Shown: positions 13,893 through 20,200 of the stretch, one piece after another
Layout: each line of letters begins with the position of its first letter
How positions within the stretch are numbered: the stretch's first letter is position 1
Origin: a virus
Length of the DNA stretch: 23,722 bases
Reading direction: 5' to 3' (one strand)
IMG/VR virus record: IMGVR_UViG_3300035698_002190
Span: 1-23,722 of that record
Made by a program: the position numbers and the translations under genes
The notes under the pieces: model-generated
The model's database searches: none
The model's input: the letters and a program-made list of their open reading frames with translations, nothing else
What the model was told of the DNA's origin: nothing

Positions 13893-14084
13893 ATGAAGAA
13901 ATTTTTAACAGTAACCGATTTGCTAGAGGCTGATTGGTTCCCAATTAAAACTAGAAAGACAATCTACGATTTGGTTAAATGTGGAAAATTAAAAGCTACG
14001 AATGTCGGAGCAGGTAACAAAATACCTAAATACTCTTTTTTAAAGACAGATGTTATCAATTTTCTAGTTAACCGAGAAGATTAA
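13893..14084 (+). CDS. Excisionase-like / MerR-type HTH protein
   Basis: A 63-residue protein with a winged-helix DNA-binding pattern: FLTVTDLLEADWFPI, RKTIYDLVKCGKLKATNVG, then KYSFLKTDVINFLVN. This is the HTH_17/excisionase layout (read-the-helix, recognition helix with Tyr-x-x-Val-x-x-Gly-x-Leu, wing, closing helix). It may act as excisionase or as a transcription regulator. No integrase is in view, so a regulator of the next operon is the safer reading. The promoter for the ERF operon begins right after it. Confidence 0.7.
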   Translation: MKKFLTVTDLLEADWFPIKTRKTIYDLVKCGKLKATNVGAGNKIPKYSFLKTDVINFLVNRED

Positions 14085-14086
14085 AC

Positions 14087-14129
14087 TGTGTATAACTTTA
14101 TTGACTTAATTATTAAAATAAGTTAAAAT
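14087..14129 (+). promoter_or_regulatory. Promoter of the ERF operon with DnaA-box-like site
   Basis: TGTGTATAA (14087-14095, one mismatch to the DnaA box), five bases, TTGACT (14101-14106), 17-bp spacer, TAAAAT (14124-14129). Expected start near 14136; the SD AAAGAAAGG follows at about 14148. Confidence 0.75.
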
Positions 14130-14164
14130 TAATATATATTAATTAAAAAAGAAAGGAAAAAATT

Positions 14165-14719
14165 ATGGTAGATGAAAAAAAAGAGAAATCAAATCAAAGT
14201 GATTTCTACAAGGACTACGGAAATTTAATGATAGAAATTCAAAGTCTAGCAAAAAATCAAGACAACCCATTTTTCAAATCAAAGTACGTGCCGTTAAAAG
14301 ATGTGTTAGCAGAGGCTAAAAAGGTCTGTTTATCTAACAATTTCATTTTTATTCAAAGGCCAATTATTAGACGTAATGGGCCGGAAACAGGAATAATAAA
14401 TGTTTTGGTTACGGAATTAATCCATAAAACAGGCGAAACAAAGGTCGGGGAAATTGAATTGGTTAGGAAAGACAATAGTGATCCGCAGAAACTTGGGGGA
14501 GCATTAACTTATTGTCGTAGATATAGCCTAACAGCTATGCTGGGTATTCAAGAGGAAGATGATGATGGCAATAATGCTAGTGATAATAAGACAGTAGCTC
14601 CAACTGTTGTAGGTCAATGTTGTGAAGATTATCCAAATTGTGCTTGTCCTCAACCAGTAGAGCCAAAAGGAAAAACTAAAAAAGTGGTAAATTTTAATGT
14701 ACCACCGTTTAAAAAATAA
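14165..14719 (+). CDS. erf: ERF-family single-strand annealing protein
   Basis: A 184-residue recombinase that anneals complementary single strands. The ERF core is clear: NPFFKSKYVPLKDVLAEA (residues 34-51), then GIINVLVTELIHKTGE, and DPQKLGGALTYCRRYSL plus AMLGIQEEDDDGN (residues 107-136), the most conserved part of the family. The C-terminal 45 residues are specific, with Cys-rich CCEDYPNCACP and a basic end (FNVPPFKK). It leads the recombination operon with a strong SD and its own promoter. Its partner may be the next gene. Confidence 0.93.
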   Translation: MVDEKKEKSNQSDFYKDYGNLMIEIQSLAKNQDNPFFKSKYVPLKDVLAEAKKVCLSNNFIFIQRPIIRRNGPETGIINVLVTELIHKTGETKVGEIELVRKDNSDPQKLGGALTYCRRYSLTAMLGIQEEDDDGNNASDNKTVAPTVVGQCCEDYPNCACPQPVEPKGKTKKVVNFNVPPFKK

Positions 14720-14729
14720 TAAAAAAATT

Positions 14730-15302
14730 ATGGAAGAATTTAAACTTATTGAGCAAGACGCTTTGGCTGTTATACCTGAGAATGTTATGGATATACAATC
14801 TCAAGATGATTATACAAAGGCCGGAGATTTACTGAAAATTGTAAAAAACAAGGTTAAGAGTTTGGACGAAAAACGAAAAGAATATACTCAACCTATTGAG
14901 CAAACTAAGAAAAAATTGATATCTGATTTTAAAAGGATAGCAGAACCATTGATTGAATTTGGTGCAGAGTTGTCAAATAAGATGGTTGAATTTAATGAGA
15001 TAGAGCAAAAAAGACTAGACGAGGAGCAGAAAAAAATTGATGATGATGCCTTAGAAAAGTTGAAAGAAGATAAAGAAAGCGCGGTTGATGTTCCGGTAGT
15101 CAATGATATAAGGACTACGCGTGGAAATATTGCAACGTCAACGATAACAAAGAGCTGGGATTTTGAAATCCTTGATCCGTTAAAAGTACCAAATGAATAC
15201 TGCAGTCCGGATTCAGTTAAATTACGTCAAGCTGTTAAGTCTGGACAGCGTGAAATTGACGGTGTTAAAATATTTGAAAAAAAATCAATAACTAGTAGAT
15301 AA
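14730..15302 (+). CDS. Coiled-coil recombination-associated phage protein
   Basis: Start chosen at ATG 14730; an in-frame ATG at 14697 lies within the ERF gene. The 190-residue protein has a long coiled coil (residues about 25-120: KVKSLDEKRKEYTQPIEQ, LIEFGAELSNKMVEFNEIEQ). A conserved C-terminal motif follows: KSWDFEILDPLKVPNEYC, SPDSVKLRQAVKSG and REIDGVKIFE. This tail is common in phage proteins encoded with ERF, Sak or RecT (DUF1351-like). It may load or organise the annealing protein; this is by association. Confidence 0.75.
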   Translation: MEEFKLIEQDALAVIPENVMDIQSQDDYTKAGDLLKIVKNKVKSLDEKRKEYTQPIEQTKKKLISDFKRIAEPLIEFGAELSNKMVEFNEIEQKRLDEEQKKIDDDALEKLKEDKESAVDVPVVNDIRTTRGNIATSTITKSWDFEILDPLKVPNEYCSPDSVKLRQAVKSGQREIDGVKIFEKKSITSR

Positions 15303-15306
15303 AATT

Positions 15307-15540
15307 ATGGCAGAAGAAAAAAAAGAGCGAGTATTTGTTGGATTAACAAAGGTAAAAACGTTTCAGAATGGTGGTAAGATAATCAAACTTGGGATGAAGA
15401 TGGAAGATTTACAGCCACACGTTAACGATGGTGGTTGGGTAAATTTAATCATTGCTAGGAAAAAAGATGCTGATGGTACAGGTGAAAAAGATTATTATAC
15501 CTACATTGATGACTACGTACCAAAGCCAAAAGAAAATTAA
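15307..15540 (+). CDS. Hypothetical protein (77 aa)
   Basis: Four bases separate it from the preceding stop. The protein has predicted strands (ERVFVGLTKVKTF, GKIIKLGMKM, GWVNLIIARKKDA, DYYTYIDDYVP), suggesting a small all-beta fold. Such short proteins in ERF operons sometimes are single-strand DNA binders, but there is no recognised family motif. It is the last gene before the promoter region at 15541. Confidence 0.65.
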   Translation: MAEEKKERVFVGLTKVKTFQNGGKIIKLGMKMEDLQPHVNDGGWVNLIIARKKDADGTGEKDYYTYIDDYVPKPKEN

Positions 15541-15707
15541 AGGTCGAAAAATAACTATCGTTTACAACATTACAATGTAGATAATTTGTGGATAAGTAGA
15601 TTAAGATAGTGATGTTTTAGGGTATATCTATTAGGTATGCCCGATAAACATTGTTACTTTGTGGAAAACTTGACATAGGTTTGAGAATAATGTTAAAATA
15701 TTAATAT
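15541..15707 (+). other. Non-coding region with DnaA boxes: candidate origin or control region
   Basis: This 167-bp gap has a perfect DnaA box TGTGGATAA (15587-15595), a near box TGTGGAAAA (15660-15668), a small inverted repeat ACATT-AC-AATGT (15567-15578), AT-rich stretches and a promoter. It lies directly in front of the DnaA domain IV gene and one gene cluster before the replication initiator. That makes it the best candidate origin in the window, but the same parts could be purely a transcription control site. Confidence 0.5.
15660..15699 (+). promoter_or_regulatory. Leaderless promoter of the DnaA-like gene
   Basis: Box TGTGGAAAA (15660-15668), then TTGACA (15670-15675), 18-bp spacer, extended -10 TG-T-TAAAAT (15691-15699). 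The expected start (about 15706) is within two or three bases of the ATG at 15708, so the message should be leaderless. No SD exists. Confidence 0.75.
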
Positions 15708-15998
15708 ATGAAAGACATAAAAATAAAATTGGCTCACGGAGAAATAATAGCTAGAATATGTTTAGATTTTGAAGTAAGTTATGACGACGTGATGAGCAAA
15801 AGTAGAAAAGCCGAGTTGGTAGACGCTAGATCTGTGATAGCGTCTGTTTTATTTCAGCTTGATATTCCTAAGTTAACCATTGCAAGGATATTAAGGAAGA
15901 AAGATCACACTACTATTATTAATTACTTAGAACGCTTGAAAAATAAATCCCGGTTAAGAAAAATGGCTAATGGTTATTTAGAAATTTTTAGCAAGTAA
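15708..15998 (+). CDS. Stand-alone DnaA domain IV (DNA-binding) protein
   Basis: A 96-residue protein that matches only the C-terminal domain of DnaA. The matches are: ICLDFEVSYDDVMSKSRKAELVDARSVIASVL (helix-turn-helix and basic loop, residues 17-48) and KKDHTTIINYL (residues 64-74, the DHT signature that contacts the DnaA box). No AAA+ part is present. By family it should bind TTATCCACA-type boxes, several of which flank its own promoter. It may recruit or block host DnaA, autoregulate, or control the phage promoters that carry the box. The last is inference. Bacterial DnaA is about 450 residues, so this is a domain, not a truncation by frameshift: no upstream remnant is seen. Confidence 0.9.
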   Translation: MKDIKIKLAHGEIIARICLDFEVSYDDVMSKSRKAELVDARSVIASVLFQLDIPKLTIARILRKKDHTTIINYLERLKNKSRLRKMANGYLEIFSK

Positions 15999-16011
15999 TA
16001 TTGGTTCTTTT

Positions 16012-16081
16012 CTGCTCGTCACCTTTCACCACTTTTCCCAAAGTGGATATTACGGACGAGCAGTAGAGAGCTTTGAAAGGT
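16012..16081 (+). promoter_or_regulatory. Candidate structured RNA element masking an SD
   Basis: Outer stem CTGCTCGTC (16012-16020) with GACGAGCAG (16055-16063), nine perfect pairs. Inner stem CCACTTT (16029-16035) with AAAGTGG (16040-16046) and a TCCC loop. ACCTTTC (16021-16027), unpaired between the two stems, is exactly complementary to GAAAGGT (16075-16081), which is the SD of the ORF at 16088. Together these can form a pseudoknot that hides the SD. Alternatives: a DNA hairpin used by the replication initiator. Confidence 0.55.
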
Positions 16082-16087
16082 ACAAAT

Positions 16088-16198
16088 ATGGAATATTTAT
16101 TTATTAGTAACTATGGAGTAGATGATGATAAAATTGTTAAATTTTTAGGTAAGGATTTAGATTTTATTAAAAAGGAACTTGAAATCAATGCAAATTAA
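16088..16198 (+). CDS. Small ORF ahead of the replication initiator (36 aa)
   Basis: ATG at 16088 with SD GAAAGG; ends TAA at 16196-16198 and overlaps the start of the next gene by 11 bases. The peptide is MEYLFISNYG followed by an acidic-basic helix (DDDKIVKFLGKDLDFIKKEL). It may be a leader ORF that couples translation to the replication gene. Function unknown. Confidence 0.55.
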   Translation: MEYLFISNYGVDDDKIVKFLGKDLDFIKKELEINAN

Positions 16199-16922
16199 TA
16201 ATTCACTACATAGAAATTTTGAAGGAGTATGGATACCCAAGGATATTTGGTTGGATAATAATTTGACAATTATGCAAAAATGTATGTTTGTTGAAATTAA
16301 AAGTCTTGATAATGAGGATAATGAATATAAAGGTTGTTTTGCTACTAATAGATATTTTGCTGAATTTTTTGGTATATCAGTAGTGCAGGTAAGTAATCAC
16401 ATTTCTAAATTAAAAAGTAAAAAATATATTAAAGAGGTATCTTTTGATGGCAAAGTAAGAGTGTTGAAATGTTGTGTACAAATGGAGATAACCCTTAAAG
16501 AAACATTGAAGACCCCCTTAAAGAAACCTTTAATACCCCCACAAAGAAACCTTGAAGTCCCTTATAAGAATAATAGTACAGTTAATAATACAACTAGCAA
16601 GGCTGACTTGATTGAAAAATATAAACAAAATTTTTCTTACTTGAATTTAAAATTAGAATGGTATGATTTTGAGGTTTATAATCGTGACCAACGTAAAAAG
16701 CCGATTAAAAGTTTAGAGAGAACGTGGCTTAATTGGCTTAAACAAGCCGAGAAGTTTAGACAACAGTCGCCGGCCGTGGTTCAGCATAAAGAAATGGAAT
16801 TAGAGCAAGAGAAGTTGGAACGAACGAGAATAGAATACGATACAAATAAGGCAACTCCTGATGGAGCAAGAGCTAAAATCGCCGAGGGTAAAAAAATGTT
16901 AGTGGCTAAAATGAAAATATGA
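16188..16922 (+). CDS. Replication initiator with N-terminal HTH (replisome organiser type)
   Basis: Start chosen at ATG 16188, with AAAGGA about 12 bases upstream; an in-frame TTG at 16179 is possible. The 244-residue protein begins with an HTH_36-type domain (FEGVWIPKDIWLDNNLT, then the winged helix ATNRYFAEFFGISVVQVSNHISKLKSKKYI). A Lys/Pro-rich linker with KKPLIPPQ follows. The C-terminal half has WYDFEVYNRDQRKKP and LERTWLNWLKQAEKF, as in phage replication proteins of the O/DnaD-like class that load the helicase. It likely binds the origin. It ends in an ATGA overlap. Confidence 0.8.
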   Translation: MQINNSLHRNFEGVWIPKDIWLDNNLTIMQKCMFVEIKSLDNEDNEYKGCFATNRYFAEFFGISVVQVSNHISKLKSKKYIKEVSFDGKVRVLKCCVQMEITLKETLKTPLKKPLIPPQRNLEVPYKNNSTVNNTTSKADLIEKYKQNFSYLNLKLEWYDFEVYNRDQRKKPIKSLERTWLNWLKQAEKFRQQSPAVVQHKEMELEQEKLERTRIEYDTNKATPDGARAKIAEGKKMLVAKMKI

Positions 16923-17404
16923 ATGAATTAATAACAATTCAATCTACAGAGCACTATCAGCAATTAGTCGAGGATTGTAAATCAATACTCATTGAAAAGA
17001 TTTTTAGGGCTAAAATGGAGGTTATAGAAGCTAAATGGGAAGTAGGTCAAAGGATATCAACGGATAATAAATTTGAGGAATACTCAACGGAGAGCGGTGA
17101 TTTTATTAAACAATTAGCAAAAGATTTAAAAGTTAGCAGGTCTGATCTATATGATAGCGTCAAATTTTATAAAATGTTTCCGGACGGTGTGTCTACTGCA
17201 ATAGACTCGTTAGGCAAAAATCTAAGCTGGACCAAGCTACGGGTTAAGTATTTAGGTAAGCGCGCCACTAAAGAACCGGAGGTTAGATACACGATTGAGG
17301 AAGTAGAAAATGCTTATCATACTTACATAGCCGATAGTGCTAAAACGTTTGAAGAATTTAAAATAATATTAGAGTCAGTAGAAAGGCCTAAGTTAAGAAG
17401 ATGA
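16919..17404 (+). CDS. Helical protein, DUF1016 N-terminal-like
   Basis: A 161-residue helical protein starting in the preceding stop. EVIEAKWEVGQRIS, SGDFIKQLAKDLKVSRSDLYDSVKFYKMFPDG and LSWTKLRVKYL resemble the N-terminal winged helix domain of DUF1016/YhcG-type proteins, which are found with nucleases and in phage regulators. There is no nuclease part, so it may be a DNA-binding or scaffold protein. The resemblance is by eye. Confidence 0.55.
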   Translation: MNELITIQSTEHYQQLVEDCKSILIEKIFRAKMEVIEAKWEVGQRISTDNKFEEYSTESGDFIKQLAKDLKVSRSDLYDSVKFYKMFPDGVSTAIDSLGKNLSWTKLRVKYLGKRATKEPEVRYTIEEVENAYHTYIADSAKTFEEFKIILESVERPKLRR

Positions 17405-17742
17405 GGAGTGGCAATATTAACAATTTTAAGGAAAATGATAGGTTATATTTTACTTGGAATCGTGGGATTTGTTGGTGGTGTGGTAGAAACCACGCAGACT
17501 GTCTTCATCATATTTTTGGCAGAGGACAAAGAGGAGATAATATTCATAGCAGTATTTTGAATGCGGCGCCATTAAATAATTGTAGCTGTCACCTAGACAA
17601 GAATTTGAAAGACAAAGACACTAGGAAAAAGTTTTTAGAGCTAACTCTACAATTTTTAATAAGGCAAGGTTATAAATTAAAAGATAGGGATAATAATTTT
17701 TTAAAGAAGTATGCAGAATACTACACCGACGTTAAAATTTAG
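17401..17742 (+). CDS. HNH-like zinc endonuclease (phage recombination type)
   Basis: A 113-residue protein that starts in the previous stop (ATGA). Cys24 and Cys27 (CWWC), then DCLHHIFGRG (His36, His37), NAAPLNN (55-60) and CSCH (Cys61, Cys63, His64) form an HNH/zinc-bound beta-beta-alpha metal nuclease pattern. It is part of the replication-recombination operon next to a RusA-type resolvase, as in many phages where such enzymes act on branched DNA. It overlaps the RusA gene by 32 bases. Confidence 0.65.
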   Translation: MRSGNINNFKENDRLYFTWNRGICWWCGRNHADCLHHIFGRGQRGDNIHSSILNAAPLNNCSCHLDKNLKDKDTRKKFLELTLQFLIRQGYKLKDRDNNFLKKYAEYYTDVKI

Positions 17743-18082
17743 CTTACCATTGCCACCAAGCAAGAATGTCCGAATGGGCTTTAGCGCTAAGGGAAAAGTT
17801 TATACGAGCCAAAAAGTTAAAGATTATTATGAGTATGTTGAAAAGGTTTTGAGGTTAGTCTTAAAAGCGAATAAGATATTTTTTAGAGATGATAAAATTG
17901 TTATTGAATGTTGGTGGTTTATCAAGAGAAGTAATTGTGACGTGATTAATTACCACGACTGTTTAGGAGATGCAATTAAAAAAGGTATTGAAGTTGATGA
18001 TAGGTGGTTCCTGATCCGTGATATGGATTTTGAAAAAAGTAATGGCTGTCCACACGTTGAAATTAATATGTATTATTTATAA
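17711..18082 (+). CDS. rusA: RusA-family Holliday junction resolvase
   Basis: A 123-residue protein with the RusA pattern. LPLPPSKNVRMGFSAKGKVYTSQKVKDYY (residues 12-40) is the opening loop of the family (PPSxN, then the strand with the Ser/Thr-x-x). It is followed by KRSNCDVINYHDCLGDAIKKG (residues 72-92) and EVDDRWF (residues 94-100), whose aspartates (Asp77, Asp83, Asp88, Asp96) are the metal ligands. It cuts Holliday junctions formed by replication and annealing. The start lies inside the previous gene. Its stop codon overlaps a perfect -10 box for the RNA downstream. Confidence 0.88.
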   Translation: MQNTTPTLKFSLPLPPSKNVRMGFSAKGKVYTSQKVKDYYEYVEKVLRLVLKANKIFFRDDKIVIECWWFIKRSNCDVINYHDCLGDAIKKGIEVDDRWFLIRDMDFEKSNGCPHVEINMYYL

Positions 18083-18083
18083 T
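18057..18083 (+). promoter_or_regulatory. Promoter for a candidate non-coding RNA
   Basis: Perfect TATAAT at 18078-18083, overlapping the RusA stop codon, with TTGAAA at 18057-18062 (15-bp spacer, short). The predicted start falls at about 18088-18090, where the GC-rich segment begins. The short spacer lowers confidence. Confidence 0.45.
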
Positions 18084-18087
18084 TTGT

Positions 18088-18229
18088 GGGACGGCTGATG
18101 CGTGGTTGGTCGTTACCGTCAGAACAAAATGTGTTGCTTTAAGCTTATTACTCCTGTTTGAAAAGTTAAAAGGTTTCAGATATGGCACGGTAACGTATGC
18201 TAGACGCTACAAAATCTGATACACGCACT
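18088..18229 (+). ncRNA. Candidate structured non-coding RNA
   Basis: No ORF of worth covers this gap. Its first 35 bases are about 60% GC, well above the phage background. Pairing segments: TGCGTG (18099-18104) with CACGCA (18222-18227); CGTTACCGT (18111-18119) with ACGGTAACG (18187-18195), nine perfect pairs; TCAGAT (18176-18181) with ATCTGA (18214-18219), which crosses the previous helix and would form a pseudoknot; and a local alternative GACGG (18090-18094) with CCGTC (18116-18120), which competes with the long stem. A promoter ends just before it. No known RNA family is recognised. The end is uncertain. Confidence 0.45.
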
Positions 18230-18235
18230 TATAAT

Positions 18236-18264
18236 TTGCTTAACCTAGCTAAAAATGATATAAT
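18236..18264 (+). promoter_or_regulatory. Promoter of the DUF488-tRNA-modification cluster
   Basis: TTGCTT (18236-18241), 17-bp spacer, perfect -10 TATAAT (18259-18264) with extended TGA before it. Start expected near 18271; SD AAAGAAAGG follows before the ATG at 18300. Confidence 0.75.
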
Positions 18265-18299
18265 GATTATATAAAAATAAAAAAGAAAGGTACAAAATT

Positions 18300-18713
18300 A
18301 TGGAGAAAATTTACTCAGTGGGGCACTCAACTTTAGGTCAAGTTGCGTTGTTAAAAAATTTAAAAAGATACTCAATTCAAATTATAGTTGATGTCCGAAG
18401 TAGGCCGTATTCAAGATATGCGCCACAATTTAACAAAGAGGAGTTAGTTCACTTTTTATTAAGAAACGGTATTCAGTATAAGTGGGCCGGAGAATATATC
18501 GGTGGCTTGGATAAAAATATAGATTGGGACGAGGGTATTAGAAAATTAATTAGATATTCAGAGAATGCTATCGTGTGCGTGATGTGTAGTGAGGGCGATC
18601 CGAAAAAGTGTCATAGATATCAAAAGATTGATCCGTCGCTCAAGGCAAATAATATTGAGATGATACATATTTTAACGAATGGTGAGGCGATGAAGATTAA
18701 TTCATTATTTTAA
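18300..18713 (+). CDS. DUF488 family protein
   Basis: A 137-residue protein with a clear DUF488 signature: YSVGHSTLGQVALLKNL, IIVDVRSRPYSRYAPQFN (residues 28-45), NGIQYKWAGEYIGG, and the C-terminal VCVMCSEGDPKKCHR (residues 92-106) with two cysteines and a histidine. Family function is unsettled; the conserved Cys/His site suggests an enzyme or metal site. It has its own strong SD and promoter, and precedes the tRNA by only five bases. Presence in a phage suggests a base- or RNA-related role, but this is inference. Confidence 0.85.
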   Translation: MEKIYSVGHSTLGQVALLKNLKRYSIQIIVDVRSRPYSRYAPQFNKEELVHFLLRNGIQYKWAGEYIGGLDKNIDWDEGIRKLIRYSENAIVCVMCSEGDPKKCHRYQKIDPSLKANNIEMIHILTNGEAMKINSLF

Positions 18714-18717
18714 ATAT

Positions 18718-18788
18718 TGCGGGATCGTCTAGTGGTAGGACGCTTGACTTTACGTTAAGAAACCGGGGTTCGACTCCTTGTCCCGCAG
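18718..18788 (+). tRNA. tRNA, Gln-like body with predicted anticodon UUA (ochre-suppressor type)
   Basis: Acceptor stem TGCGGGA (18718-18724) with TCCCGCA (18781-18787), seven perfect pairs, discriminator G. D arm GTCT/GGAC with loop AGTGGTA; T arm CGGGG/CCTTG with loop TTCGACT; variable loop four bases. Anticodon arm CTTGA/TTAAG encloses CTTTACG, so positions 34-36 are TTA, which reads UAA. Position 37 is C instead of a purine, and C32-G38 can pair to shrink the loop to five. The U1-A72 pair and G73 are glutamine identity elements. CCA is not encoded. It may decode UAA/UAG as Gln, or be non-decoding. Confidence 0.8.
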
Positions 18789-18794
18789 AAAATT

Positions 18795-20198
18795 ATGCCA
18801 CTTCAACTTGAAAAAATCTTTTTAGGAAACACGCCTAGCGAACAGAGAAAATTTTTGTTAGGTGTCTTGAGGTACTTACACGGTAAAGGTTTTAACAAGG
18901 TAGTTATTCCGGCTTGTGGTCAGTTTACTATTGCGAAGTGCGCAAAGATTGCTGGTTTTCAGAATGAGCAATTAGTTACCAGCGACATTTCGCTTTTTAG
19001 TTCCTTACTTGGTTATCTATACGCTGGAAAGGATATTGACGAAATCAATTTCAAGGTAGTTGGTAAATATGCAGAGGGATATGGTGCAATAGATAAATCT
19101 AAACAACCCGAGAAGGTAGCTTATTTGCTTTTGCTGATGAAGATGGCTCAGTTGCGGACGCATATAAAATACGAGAAGGTAATTTATGACGAGATCGTTG
19201 AAAATTTTGGCGAACACTTGAAAGTAGTAACAGACAAGATGAGCAAGTTAAGAGAATTTTACAAAGGACTTAATTATAATATCGCGGACTTAAGAAAAGA
19301 GATTGAGAGGCCGGAGCTTGATGACAAGACGATAGTGGTTATCAATCCACCAGCGTTCAAGGGCGGGTATGAAAAAATGTTTAAGTTCGAGGAGTTTATT
19401 GATTATAAGTGCGACATTGAAGAATTTGATTTAGCCAAGGAATACAATAAGCTATACGATCATTCCAAGACAAAGCCGTTCCCAGTTATCTGGTACAAGT
19501 ACAAGGAAGTTGAGAAGTTTGATCCGAATGAGGTTATGTTCGCGCAGGAATATTTTGTTGATCGATACGATTATTGGCTTATTACTAAGCCAGATCTTGT
19601 TAAGGACTTCGATTTTAAAGGCCACGTTAATTTTAAAAACAAAAAAGAGCTAAGGAAATATAAAAATTCTGAAATTTTTGGGCCCGCGGACGAGATAACG
19701 CCGGAAACAAAAGTAAGTTTTATATCAGTTGAGCAAGAGATCGCGCTTTATTATCGGGATCTGTGGTGCCACAAATTAGGCAATACGAAAGCAGAGCATT
19801 ATTTTCTTATCGCACTAGACGGCAAAATATTCGCCACAGTCGGCTTTCATTCGTCAGAACTGTTTAGAATGGACAGCACAAGGGTATTTGAGAATTATGG
19901 TTTTACCTGCCCGAGTACGAAATATCCGAATATTAACAGACTGTTGATGTTATTTATTACCTGTAAGGAGATGAAGAAAGTTATGACAGGTTCTATGTCA
20001 AACGTCAATAGGGTGTATGACCTCCGCGGACTTAAAACAACCTGCCTATCAAAATATCGTAAAGTGAAGTTAAACAACGGTTTAATGAATATTATTAAAA
20101 AGGAAAAGTTGCCGGACGGAATGTATAAGCTGATGTACGATACCGACTTTCACGACTACGATTTCAAAGGCGCGATTAATAAATTTTTAACTGAATAA
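18795..20198 (+). CDS. DNA adenine methyltransferase-like protein with C-terminal GNAT-like region
   Basis: A 467-residue protein. Residues 34-70 look like the SAM-binding start of a Rossmann methyltransferase (VVIPACGQFTIAKCAK with PACGQF as motif I, then TSDISLFSSLLGYLY as the acidic loop). Residues 180-190 hold INPPAFKGG, a variant of the NPPY motif IV of N6-adenine methyltransferases. The C-terminal part (GKIFATVGFHSS, VFENYGF, YPNINRLLMLFITCKEMKKVM, RVYDLRGL) resembles a GNAT-like domain, as in Mom-type adenine modifiers and antirestriction methylases. It probably modifies phage DNA against restriction. Its neighbour, a ParB-like gene, supports this. The NPPA variant and the GNAT call are uncertain. 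Confidence 0.65.
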   Translation: MPLQLEKIFLGNTPSEQRKFLLGVLRYLHGKGFNKVVIPACGQFTIAKCAKIAGFQNEQLVTSDISLFSSLLGYLYAGKDIDEINFKVVGKYAEGYGAIDKSKQPEKVAYLLLLMKMAQLRTHIKYEKVIYDEIVENFGEHLKVVTDKMSKLREFYKGLNYNIADLRKEIERPELDDKTIVVINPPAFKGGYEKMFKFEEFIDYKCDIEEFDLAKEYNKLYDHSKTKPFPVIWYKYKEVEKFDPNEVMFAQEYFVDRYDYWLITKPDLVKDFDFKGHVNFKNKKELRKYKNSEIFGPADEITPETKVSFISVEQEIALYYRDLWCHKLGNTKAEHYFLIALDGKIFATVGFHSSELFRMDSTRVFENYGFTCPSTKYPNINRLLMLFITCKEMKKVMTGSMSNVNRVYDLRGLKTTCLSKYRKVKLNNGLMNIIKKEKLPDGMYKLMYDTDFHDYDFKGAINKFLTE

Positions 20199-20200
20199 TT

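Noticed and set aside
13980-13988. TGTGGAAAA inside the HTH gene as another DnaA box
   Set aside because: Single-mismatch 9-mers are expected several times by chance in a window of this size, and it lies in coding DNA without a promoter.
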